NCBI RefSeq assembly: GCF_022605725.1
Contig: NC_065567.1
Location: 32,901,127-32,965,126 of the forward strand
DNA: 64,000 nucleotides
Source of the DNA: Anthonomus grandis grandis
Taxonomy: Eukaryota; Arthropoda; Insecta; Coleoptera; Curculionidae
Direction of reading: 5' to 3'
Shown here: piece by piece, positions 24,101 to 36,100 of the stretch
Layout: the number at the start of each line of letters is the position of its first letter
Position numbering within the stretch: the first letter of the stretch is position 1
Position numbers and translations under genes: made by a program
The notes under the pieces: generated by a model
The model's database searches: none
Told to the model about the DNA's origin: nothing
The model's input: the letters and a program-made list of their open reading frames with translations, nothing else

Positions 24101-27100
24101 ATTAGTGGTTCTGTAGAATGTTATGGTGTGTTTTTGGTAGCAAATATATGCGCAGGAGAGGATTTTTTTAACACGAGGTTCCAGAATTAAATCCAGTACT
24201 ATTTACAACGTTTTCATGGCATATACTGTATGAGTCTGAATAAATTCGGTAGTTCATATACTTTTTTTTCTCAAAAAAATCCTAGGACCCGGAGATTAGT
24301 ATTTTGAAAACAAAGGTAACAGTGTGTCCCAAAAATAAGATCTAACGTCATCCTCGTTCTTTTTTAAATAGCAATCCCAATTTTTTATTGCGTATTTTTA
24401 CAGAGCGTATCAAATTATATATAGCTGCAAAATTTTATTTTTTTGTGGCCTGTAGTTTCCAATATATCCGTAATTTACTATTTTTTATTTAATAATTTGA
24501 AACCACTTGGTTTCACTGAATAGTATTGTAAAATACATTATTATGAATAGGTTTTAGAACCACATCAATTTAAAAGTATTGATTTTTTGTCAAAATTCTT
24601 TTTTCATAAGAAATTCCATAAATTTGGAAAAAAGGGGCATTCCATATTCGTTCAAACAGTAAAAGTAAGAAATTTTAACATTGTTAAAGGACTTGTCTTG
24701 ACTGAAAACTTTTACTTTTTAATTGATCATTATATACCAAATAATCAGATTTAAGTACTTTTTTTTTATTTAAACGCAATTTCCTATTTAACTGAAAAGC
24801 GAAGATTGAAATTTTAGTGATAATTGGATACGGAGAGAACAAGAACCCAAAAGGAGGTTATGTACTTTAGAAACATGTATCCTGATTTACCACCGATAAT
24901 GCAAGGTGCCGTAAGCAAAATTGAAAATCGTAGGTTTCGGGAAAGTATGGCCAGGTTAGAAGAACAACTGTTTCTCGTAAATCTGCGCTCAAAGAAAATC
25001 CCAAAATTAATGTGTTATTATCCGTTCGAGAAAATAACATTTTCACTAGACAAGGACGTAAGGTTCTGAAGGCACAGAAATTTCATTCCTTTAAACTAAT
25101 AATTCTCCAGGAACCCAATGAACAAGGCGCAGATGGATGAATCGAATTTTGTGATTAATGGAATTTATGAAATTAATGGATTTTATACTGCAAAATAATA
25201 CTGCTAAAACAGAAAATATTTTCTTTTCTGATGAGTCAACGTTTATGCTGAATGGAGAAGTAAATCGACAAAATTGCTATTATTAGACACAAGAAAATCC
25301 ATGTTGGATGAGGCAACGCCACAATCAACACCCAGAGAAAGTAAATGTTTGTGCAGGAATTGTAGGCCAGCAAGTTACAGGAAATTTTACAGTTCAAAGA
25401 ATTTTTACAAGAATAACTAATTTCATATCAAGCTGTTCTGTTTTGTGATCAAACAGAAGCTGATATGTCAAACTAGCTGAATGGCCGCGGCGTTGCTCGC
25501 GTGAAAATAAAAGAAAAGTCGAAGAAGGCCTCCAATAATAGTAAATGCAACCCACAATACACAAAAATAAAATCCGAAGCCTCGCCTCATTGATAGTACA
25601 TGCAACCGACAATTGCCACGCCGTTTTTCTTGAGGTCACGGGTAACAATTTTCCCATTTTTTAACCCTTATCGGTGGAATTTCGAAAAATCCGTTCTTAT
25701 CCAGTGCCTACATTATAAAAAAAAACCCGTTGGCAAAATTTCACGTTTCTAGCTATTGTAGTTTGGGCTCTGCGATGATGAGTCAGTCAGTCAGGACAAA
25801 CTCTTTTATATATACAGATAAGAACATCTGGTTTCAACAAGATGGTGCGCCCCCCTATTTTGCACGTCCTATTTGAAACTATCTAGATACTATATTTCCA
25901 GGCAGATGAATTGGTAGAAGAGGACCTTTTGAATGGCCACCAAGATCTCCTGATCTAACTCCTTTATTTTTTTCTGTGAAGGTATTTGAAATCCAAAGTT
26001 GATGTGTCCAAACCAGCAAACATTAAGGAGATGAAAACCACAGGAAGACATGAGTGTAGATTAATTTATTCAGAAGTTATAAGAACGACGAATTTCAAGT
26101 ACGTTTAGGGTATCGCCAAATAGTAAATGCCTCCATATGCAAATATATTTAAGAATAGGGGAATAGACCAATAATACCAATTTTAAGATAAATATCACAT
26201 GCTTATGTTCACCCTATAGGTGATAAATTATCACATCTCAGAAAAAGAAAATTCACTAAAGCTATTACATTTTACGATTTTTAGCAAAGCTTTTGATAGT
26301 GTCTTCTTTCGAACCTATCTTCTTTGTTGACCGAAATATGGGAGTCATTTAAGTATTGCTCTTTTCTCTCTACATTCTCCTGGTGTATATTTTAATTTTT
26401 TGTAGACCATACGGCCCTAGAAGAAAAGTTTTGGTACTTGACTTCCACATGAGTCTACAGAACACACTGCTTAAGGTTGCAAACAGATTTTATTCAAACT
26501 AATTAAGTATGAACAAGGATAAAGTTATCTTTCTAGGATGGAAGGACTTTATAGAATACACATATTTAGCACTGAGATCAAATAAATTAAATTTGAAAAT
26601 TTCTTGAGCTTTGATGAATTTAATAACAATTGTAAAAGCTTTTGATTATTTGCGCAGAATGTTAGGGAAAAAAGTATGTGTATACATGATGCCTTCCAGG
26701 TACAACCAATTTTTTTTTGTAATGCATTAATCCTAAGATTGATCCTTAATCCTGTTAGACCAAAATAACCCTAACACATAATATGAACAGGAAAGCAATA
26801 ACATTTTTGTCTTTATGTCTTAGCTTGGTGATTTTAAGAAAAAAAGTTCAAATAAACATATTTTCTAAGCCTCTTGGCTTTTCAGTTACAGGGTGTCTAA
26901 GAAGCTATTAAATTAGGCAAAAATTATGCAAAAAAAGACCAGCTACACAGTCTATTTATATGACCAATAAACTTATTTGTCTTTAATCTAAAGGGACACA
27001 AAGTTTCGGTGTCAAAAGTATTTATTAATTCTAACAGTAGGTTACACGTGTTTCGCTCATATTAAGAGCATCATCAGACCTTAAAGTACATAAAATTGGT

Positions 27101-30100
27101 ACCTTAAAAATCGACTACAAACAGTACATGCTTTACGGTCACATTATATTAAACACACATACTCTGAGTGTGTGTATAATATAATAAACCATTATAATAT
27201 AATAAACCGTAAAAGCAAAGTGACCGTAAAGCATGTACTGTTTGTTGTCGATTTTTAAGGTACCAATTTTATCTAACTTTAAGGTCTGATGATGCTCTTA
27301 ATATGAGCGAAACACGTGTAACCTACTGTTAGAATTAATAAATACTTTTGAGACCGAGACTTTGTGTAGTTCCCTTTAGATTATTGAATCTAGGTGTCTT
27401 TGAGAAAATGGACGACTTCTTTCAATTTATTTGTCTTTGCCATATTACCTTGTAGATTAATTGTTTTGAGATAGCAATATTAAGTTTAGACAAGTGATAA
27501 AGATTTGTACAGGATAACTTTATTGATGAAGATTGGCAGATGCTTTAATAATATATAAAGCAAAATAAAAAATCACACTGTTTCGCTTTCAAGACAATAA
27601 AACTTACAACTGGATTTTTTTCTGGATTATAAAACGCTATTTAGAGCATGCTACTTATTAAAAAAAATATACTTACTTCGCCCTAATATCATAACAATTA
27701 AACAAATCAACATGTGACAGCTCAATAAGGAGTATGTACACAGTGGTCATTATCACTAACAACGAAGATTTAAGTAAAATAGGCAGTCTCAAAAATATCG
27801 CAACAGCCAAATATCCCAAGACGCAAGAGAGAACAATGTATTGTGGCAACGGACAAGCTCGATGGTCCTTCTCTAATGAAGATCCGGTGTCCAGAGTGAC
27901 ATTGAACGTGTTATGTGGCACACAGGGTTCATCCGTCACACAAGTAAACTGAAATGAAAAGAAGAGAGAAAGAACACTTTAGAGCCTGTTGTACTTATGA
28001 AGCAAACAATTACTCACCACATTCACTTGCGCCATGGTGTATATAAGTACAATGGTGAAGACTGTTATAGCCAGTCTAAGAACAAAACTATGAGAAATAT
28101 CCCACAATATCCAGCCGAGGCGGACGGCGAGTAATAAAATGAGTAAGGCAGATATCCATATGAAGGCAACCAGAAAGAGCAGTAGTAAAATTACGGTCCT
28201 TGGTAGGATTATTGCTTGTAATGTTCCCAAAAGGAGTAGCAGCATCAACGCGCATGCTAAGGTTGAACTATACCCAACGTCTAAGTCGTCATGGTACTAA
28301 AAAAATTGATAAATAAGGATAAGTTCTTTGCGATACTGCGCAAGTAGGGTAGCAGAAAAAGTAAAGGGTGGTATAAGTTCGTCATCCTTACTTTTCCTAC
28401 TTCCCTGCTTGTCGGTACTTAATATCTAAAGATGCGGTTTACCTGATTTTCCTTATTTCGATCTTTAAAACACAGAGTAAATAGACTGACGTGAGTCGAT
28501 TTTTCTCTATCGACGCTCCTCGCGTCAATCGCTTGTGCCAAATATTTGTTTACTCTATTCGAAGGTTGATGATAAACGCTGGAATGTCGTTTTTTAAAAG
28601 GCCTTTTAAACTTCTCGGTGACTTTATTCTAAAAACGTAGGAAACCTTTATTAGAACATGATCGTGGGTAAATGTTTGATTATGGTGCGGTAAGAAAGTG
28701 GATATTAAGAAGAAAGTTTAGTCCACAGGAGGAGTATTTCAGTATTGAAAGAAAAACTGAAAGTTTGAGTGAAATAAGTTTTGACAGAGAGCACACGAAT
28801 ATAAAAGAAGCGATTTAATAAATTTTACTCATTATTTATGAATAGTATAATAATGAATAATTAGAAATAGGCAATATTGTCCTATTGTGCAAATATGTTA
28901 ATAATACACATGGTTTCAGTTAAGTCTATATTGTTATGATTGATTCATCTTTAGTTATCTATTTAATTGGGTATTAAAAAAATTGTTACATAATATAGAG
29001 CAATATCCCACAAGATATTCCTTGAAATTACTGCTTATATTTTGACCCTGCTATGTACTTGATGTTTTTATATACGGCACAATGCGCGACATCTCTGGAG
29101 ACACGGCGAATCTTCCAGAATATAAGAAGCACTCGCCGCTAGGAGGCCAGTTCAAGTCAGAATATTGGCGCGACATTTAAACCGAAATAAATACAACGTA
29201 AATAAATATTCTTAATACAACGTAAATAAATATATAAGTGTCGTGTTTAGTGTGTACATGTATAATAAGCCAGTTCACTATTTTAATGCATCGCTTGTTT
29301 TAATTCACAAATTCGAAAATTTGACATTTTCACAGATTTAAAGTCATTCAATGTCTTATCTATTCCAGACTTACTATGTATTTGAAATCATTTTAAGTAA
29401 AATGATTCGTTCTTTGCGTTTTCCAGGCTTTAGTAGAAGATTTTTATATTGTAATTTTTCATTTAAAGAAATGAATGCCTGGAAAGGTCTGTTAGATATT
29501 AAAGTAATTCTTGCCTCAGTTATTTGAAGTGATTCATCTCTTCCAGGCACTGGAACGAATTTATTTGGAATCGAAAATGATTATATAAGGATGAAAATAA
29601 TCTCCATTATCAAAATATCTCATTTCATTCGGAGATTAGTTTGAAGTCGTTTTTCAGGCATTTAAAGTTGAATTTAAGTTTGTTCAATCTTCTTTTATAG
29701 GAGATTATTGTTTTTGGGTTACCCTAACAGAGGAGACAATGCCACTGATTTATATTTATTAATTAATAGTTGCATATGCATTTTTTATAAACGCTTTTAA
29801 ATCAAAAAGAATTTATTTAAAAAATACACAAAAAAAGTAATAAATCCTTGGCGACGCCCCTAATACAGGGTGATTCCTAATATTAAGACAACATTCGAAA
29901 ACGCAGTCCTTGGATAAAATCAAGCAAAAAAGTCCCTAAGAACATCCGTAAATAAATAAATAAATAATTTTTACTACAGATGGATATTAAACACTCAGAA
30001 GAAGACGTAAAAATACAACGTGGGGTAAGGCAAGGATGTGTATTATCACCGCTTTATTGTGACGAAGTAATTCAGAGAGCACTGGCGAAATCAACAATGG

Positions 30101-33100
30101 GAGTAAAGGTTGATGGAGTATCCATTAACAATATCCAGTATGCAGACGACACCATACTTGTTGTCGAAACAATAGAAGATTTGCAGAGCTTGGTTCATCA
30201 AGTAAGCATCAAAAAGACAAAATTTTGACCATGGCAAAATCAGTTTCGCAATAGGAAAACCTATGAATCAACGGAGAACTAGTAGATGAAGGTATTGAGT
30301 ACACTGAAGAAATTAAATCAAGAATTGGACAAGCCGGAACCATATTTACCAGAATGAGAAATGTAGTATGCAGTAGAAATATTAATTTACAACTTAGAAT
30401 TAAAATACTGAGATGCTACGTTTTCTCGGAGTTGCTATGTAGGATGAAATCCTGGACGTTGAAGCAGAATATAAGTGATCGACTGGAGGCATTTAAGATT
30501 TGGTCATATAGAACGTTCTTTAGAATTGAAAGTTGGGTGGACATTGTAATAACGGAAGTACTAGGCAGAATGAGAAAGGAAAAGGAAATTTATAATACAA
30601 TTAAGGGAAAGAAGCTACAATATCTGGGCCACATGATGAGGGGTACACAAAAATATGTATTGCAGTATATTTAACAGAAAGATACAGGGAAAAAGAAGCA
30701 GAGGAAGAAGACGCATTTCCTGGTTAAACAACCTGAGAAAATGGCACAACTGTAGTTTCGTTGAGAAGTTTAGAACTGCAGGTCTGTGAGAATAGCTATG
30801 ATCAGAGCCAACCTTCTAAGAGGAGATGTGAGTGCATATCAAATTTCAAATCAAACTGAATTAGCTTCCCTATATGTTGGAATTTGCAAATAAAATACTA
30901 CGCATTTTCTTCCAGTATTTAATCTGTTTACTTGGTAAAATTTATAAATAAACCAAGAATGCCTTATCTTTTAAAAGCAAGTTTTTTTCATTATTGTTCA
31001 AAAATCTTGTGGACAAAAAAATAAGAGTATTTCTTTATTGTAACTATTTGGTCTCTGTTTATTCAGACAAAAAAAATGTTTGCGATATTTTCCATAAATA
31101 CAAGTCAGTTTCAACAAGATCGTTGCATCGCGTTGGTAAATATGGGTCGCGCAAAGCATTGTAGCTCCGAAGAAAGGCGTCTAATTTTGCAATTGAGGAG
31201 TCAAAATAAATCCTATGCATTTATTGCAAATGTGCTTAAAAGATCACCTTGTGAAATCTCCAGAGTTTTAAGAACACAAAATAAAACGGAAAATGTTCCT
31301 GAAAATTGAGGCCGTCCAAGAAAAACCACACGGAAGACTGATAAGCTTATTGTACGCGAAGTCAGGAAACAAACTTTTTCCACATCTACCTCTATAAAAC
31401 GAAACTTAAGTCTAAGTATTAGCACTAGGACGATAAGAAGACGTTTGCAAGACCAAAAATTATGTGGTCGAGTGGCCAGAAAAGTCCCATTTCTAAGCAA
31501 AAAGAATATAAAATAAAGACTGGCATTTATTAAGAATAATTTTAATGAAAATTTTCGAAGAAATTGGTGCAACATTCTTTTTAGTGATGAGATGAAGATC
31601 AACTTATTCAGATCAGATGGAAGATGATTCGTTAGGAGGAAGAGTGAAGAATATAATTCTAGAAACACCATAGCCACAGTTATACACGGAGGTGAAAATA
31701 TCAAACTGTGAGGCTGTTCTTCCTACACTGGAGTAGGTCCCATATTTTGGATTAAAGAAACCATCACAAAAGAAATTGATTTGCATATCTTGTATAGAGT
31801 CATGACTACCATATGCCGAAAAAAACAAGCCGATAAGGTGGGTGTATCAACAAGATAACGACCCTAAACATACGGCACGGATTGTTAAACAATGGTTTAC
31901 ACAAAATACGGTTCTGGAATGGCCATCACAATTGCCTGACCTTAATCCTATTGAAAACCTTTAGAAGGAGCTGAAAAACCGAGTAGCTTGTAAAAAAACA
32001 ACAAATAAGCAAGATTCATGGAAGGAAGCTTGGTATTCCATCCCAGCTGAAACATGCCAAAAGTTGATCGACTCGATGCCACGAAGATGCGCAGCCGTTC
32101 TCAAGAATAAAGGTTATCCTACCAAGAACTGACTTACTTATCTAATGATGTTGTTTGTTTTGCGGTACATTGTAATTATAATTTTTTATGGCCATTTTTG
32201 AAAAATACTTTTATTTTTTTGTCCACCATAAAACGTGTAAAAAATAAATTATTTATTTATAATTAAAAATTAAACTGGCAAAGAATAACGTATATTTATT
32301 TTTTTTATCACTGATGGCATATGTTTTACGAATATGAAATCGTTATTGTTTTTTTCTCTATGTAGCACAATATATTATTTTTTTGGCCACCACTGTATGT
32401 CCTAAATTTCTTAGAGTTTGAACAACAGGGTGGTAGATTTGTAAGAAAAAAAAACAAATTCATTTTTGATACATTTGATACTCCTATAGCTTAATATTTG
32501 AGTACCGAGTAATACCCAGTTAAATAGATAACTAACATATATGGCGTTTTAATAGGATCAACAGGTGACCCATATAGAGCCTTAATTTTAATATTCCTGA
32601 AGCATGGTTAGTTTTGCAACACATGGCAACATCGCTCGGAACACCTGATGCGCGTTGACTGCGTTTCAGTCAAATAGACAAGGGCGCCTTTGTCTTATAC
32701 GAGCACTCCCTTATGCTATGCTGTCACATTAAAACTCTTATTATTAATCATGAAATGTATGTCAATAACTTTTTTTTATATTGTAATAAATCCTATTAGT
32801 ATTATAGTGATCAAATTATGTTTTACGTCATGGATAAAAGTGTCGACCCTGGCCGACCTTAGTGGAACTCCCCAAGGCATTATCCCTATTGTGATGGACT
32901 ATAAAGGAGCAAAATAGGTTTATTTTCAACAGACATAAAGCGTGCTGTGTTTAACTGGAATAAACTAAAGATCTTAATCCGACCCGTAATTTTCATTCTT
33001 ATTTATAAAAAGATATATACAATATACAAATAAAATATCATGATTAGCATGGTTTAAATTATTCCGTCTGGTTTACATTTTATTCATGTATGTGAAAAGA

Positions 33101-36100
33101 TAGAATAGAAATAATCTTACCAGGCCTTAAGCTAATACAGGGGCTGCTATAAATATCCCTTAAGATTAATAAATATTTTAGATCCTTAAAAACATTTTGT
33201 CAAATGCCTAAAATAAAATGAGAATTACTTCATATCCATAAAAGAGGGGAAAAAATATTTTTATGGAATGTAAGGCGTAGGAAATAAGGCATTAAAATAA
33301 CAGTAAAATTATCGAAAGTTATACAAAATGACTGCAAAATACTGAAAAATTATTTAAAATACCTGCAAGTAACAGAAATAATGTCAAATTCCTGTAATAA
33401 AAGAAAAATTCTTTGAAATCTCCCTGGGACATAAAAAATATTTTTAATGCTTGAAAGACAAGAAAAATAATGTTGAATTACTAAAAAACATATAAGACAA
33501 CTCAAAAAGCCTGAACAACAAATCAACGAAAAGTTCTTTAAAATACCTGGAAGATAAGAAAAATTACATTAAATTCCTGAAACATATAAAAATACTTCAA
33601 AGTCTGAAGGACATGAAAAATCATTTTTAGTACTTAAACTTACCATAGCAAAGATATTCTGAAAACATGATAAATTATTCAAATTCTAATCAAAACATCA
33701 TGTTCATGGAAGTCCAAATAAAAGCATTTATCACCGATTAAATGCTGAAATTATCAGTGGATTGGTAGGTGCGGAGTTATAGAATGACCAACAAGATACC
33801 TTGATTTTGAAAAGAAACACATAATAAAATAACTCTTTATTTTATAACTGTCATATGGCAACAGCGCTTTTGTGATCACGAGTAGTAATCAATCGCGTGC
33901 ATGCGCGATACCGTTATTGGCCGCTGTAGAAAATACAAGCAGTGTTGCCATATCTTTTAATGGTAGTGAGTGTTTTCTCAAATCGTTAATTATTTAATTT
34001 TATTTAATGAAATTTCACAGGCTCAACTAGTTTTTGTGAAATATAGAGATAATTTTTGCGAAACTGGGTTTTAAAAAATCTGTTAAATTCGGGAATTTCT
34101 AATTAATGGAAATTAAATTAAGTTTTTAATATTTTCCTGGTGATATCTATAAAAAGGTTAAAGTTCTTCAGAAATATGTTGTTTGGACTTAAATATATAT
34201 TTTTCGAATAAAATTGCCATTCATAACTTGTAATACAGGCAAACCTAAACAGGATCCAAGGTCCCTACCACTTTTCTTCCTTAATTTACAACTAATTAAT
34301 TACGTTTCTAATTAATTAATTTATTTTTTTAATCAAAATTTGGAATTGGTGGAAAAATATAATCCAAACTCAATTTTGATAAAACAAAATCTGTTTTTGC
34401 GCAAAAACGATATAGTCTATCCTTGTTTTTAGGGATAGACTATATATAGGAGAGGGAGCATTCAACCACCGGTCTCCCCAGATGTTTTAAATCATTATTT
34501 TTTTTGGATAGACCTACTTTTTGTTTTCCACAAATTAAAGATATAAGCACCTTGCTTGTTAAATAATTTTGCTTAGGTAGGTGATGCTATTTATCTTTTA
34601 GTTTTTATTGTTAACCGAACTGTTATTTTCATTTTTTTGTGTGCAATACGATTAAATTACTGTATCACTGTAAAGTATCGTTAGGATTACTTGTTTATTT
34701 TTTCACTGCGTTGCGTTTTTACTAGAATAAATAATTTTTCTCATAACTTTTTCTTTTTTCAACGCCTTTAAATATCATTTTTATACATGGAGGTTTTTTT
34801 AATTTTTGCTGATAAATGGTTTTATTTTTTTAATTTTAGGTTCTAATTATTTAAGCTCTTTTGTTTAACAAATATGCATTTAACAAATTTTTATATACAA
34901 TTAAAACTATTTTGTAGTCGAATGATCCCCTCCTTCCCCTAGTATAAATATATGCACGCTGTTATAAATAAGTATATAAAAATTTATTGTCAACATTTCT
35001 TTTAAAGACCTTTTCTCCACTTGCAGGAATTTATTAAAATATTAAAGCCACTTAACATTTGCTTTGAAAACTAGTCATCAATTGGATCGCATTTATACAA
35101 ATTACTCCAAAACATTGAATAAGGTAAAATAAAGTAGAGGATTTGGGTATTAGAGGAGCTGCTTTGGAGTGGCTAGGGAGGTTTTTATATATACAACATT
35201 TTGAGCCAAATAATTTATGTTGAACGCTTAAAAATTTCAATATTCAAAATAAATATTATATAGACAAAAGTGGCGAAGAATCCAGAACGAAATACTATAA
35301 ATATTTAGAAGGTGATATAAATGGTTATATTCACATTTATTTCACATTACCTTTAATGGCCTTTTTGTATTTCTTGATATTGAAAGAATAGTTCACTTCA
35401 CTTTTTTTCGCAGGAATTTATTAAAACATCAAAGCTACTTAGCATTTTCTATGGAAATGTTTATGAAAAAATTACTCTAAGGCACTTGATCAGGTAAAAT
35501 AAAGTTTCATTCGCGTGATATCGTCCTTGCTTTACACCTTAAAGCAAATGTTTTTTGGGATACAGGACAGAGGTTATTATTTGTTGACACTTGTTTTGAT
35601 CCTTTATTGGACCTTCTTCAGGCTAAAAATACAAACTATTATGGTACATGTGTTCCTTCTGGACATCTCATTGTCATTACATAACGTTATAAGAGAAAAA
35701 AGGAAACGGTTCATATGTAAAACAACGAAAAACAGCAAAAATTATAAAAATAAAATAAAAATTAAAAAAATTTTTTAGTGTTTTTACCCGTTCGTCAGGC
35801 GTGAATTAAAATACTCGATGGACAAAAATAGTCAACTGATTTATTTACACCGTCTGTATTTACTAATATTTATGTCCGATTTAAATAGTGCCCCAATATT
35901 CCGAACTGAACGGTCAATTGGCCTCCTAGCGGCAACGCGGCTCTTTATATACTCGGCAGACTACTTTCCCGAAGATTCGCTAGCCAGCCTCCAGAGATGT
36001 CGTGCATTTGTGCCCGCTTATGTCATTCCGGAATAACGAAGAAACACTTGGCATTGGCAGCGTGTGGCAGCGTATTAAAATAAACTAAAATAGTAAAGTA

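Larger units (their letters stand above)
26983..27385. mobile_element. Large palindromic foldback element with two intact hammerhead-like motifs
   Basis: Arms of about 160 bp (26983-27145 and 27225-27385) are inverted copies, for example ACAGTACATGCTTTACGGTC / GACCGTAAAGCATGTACTGT, around an AT-rich spacer. Each arm holds a complete CUGAUGA..GAAAC motif pointing to its outer end. It shares the motif and right flank with the element at 20365-20620. Confidence 0.75.

Noticed and set aside
27734..27952. 72-codon frame on the + strand
   Set aside because: Antisense shadow of a rut membrane exon.
29866..29900. Mariner-type terminus TACAGGGTGATTCC
   Set aside because: No partner end and the following coding DNA is a LINE, so it is a solo fragment at best.
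31213..31704. 163-codon open frame on the - strand
   Set aside because: It lies antisense to the Tc1-like transposase remnant on the + strand and shows no motif of its own.
33120..33155. Possible 27-bp mini-exon between TTTATAG and GTAAGAT on the - strand
   Set aside because: It contains an in-frame TAG when read in phase 0.
33180..33670. Possible CRISPR-like array
   Set aside because: Units are diverged, irregular in length and without unique spacers; this is an old minisatellite in an animal intron.
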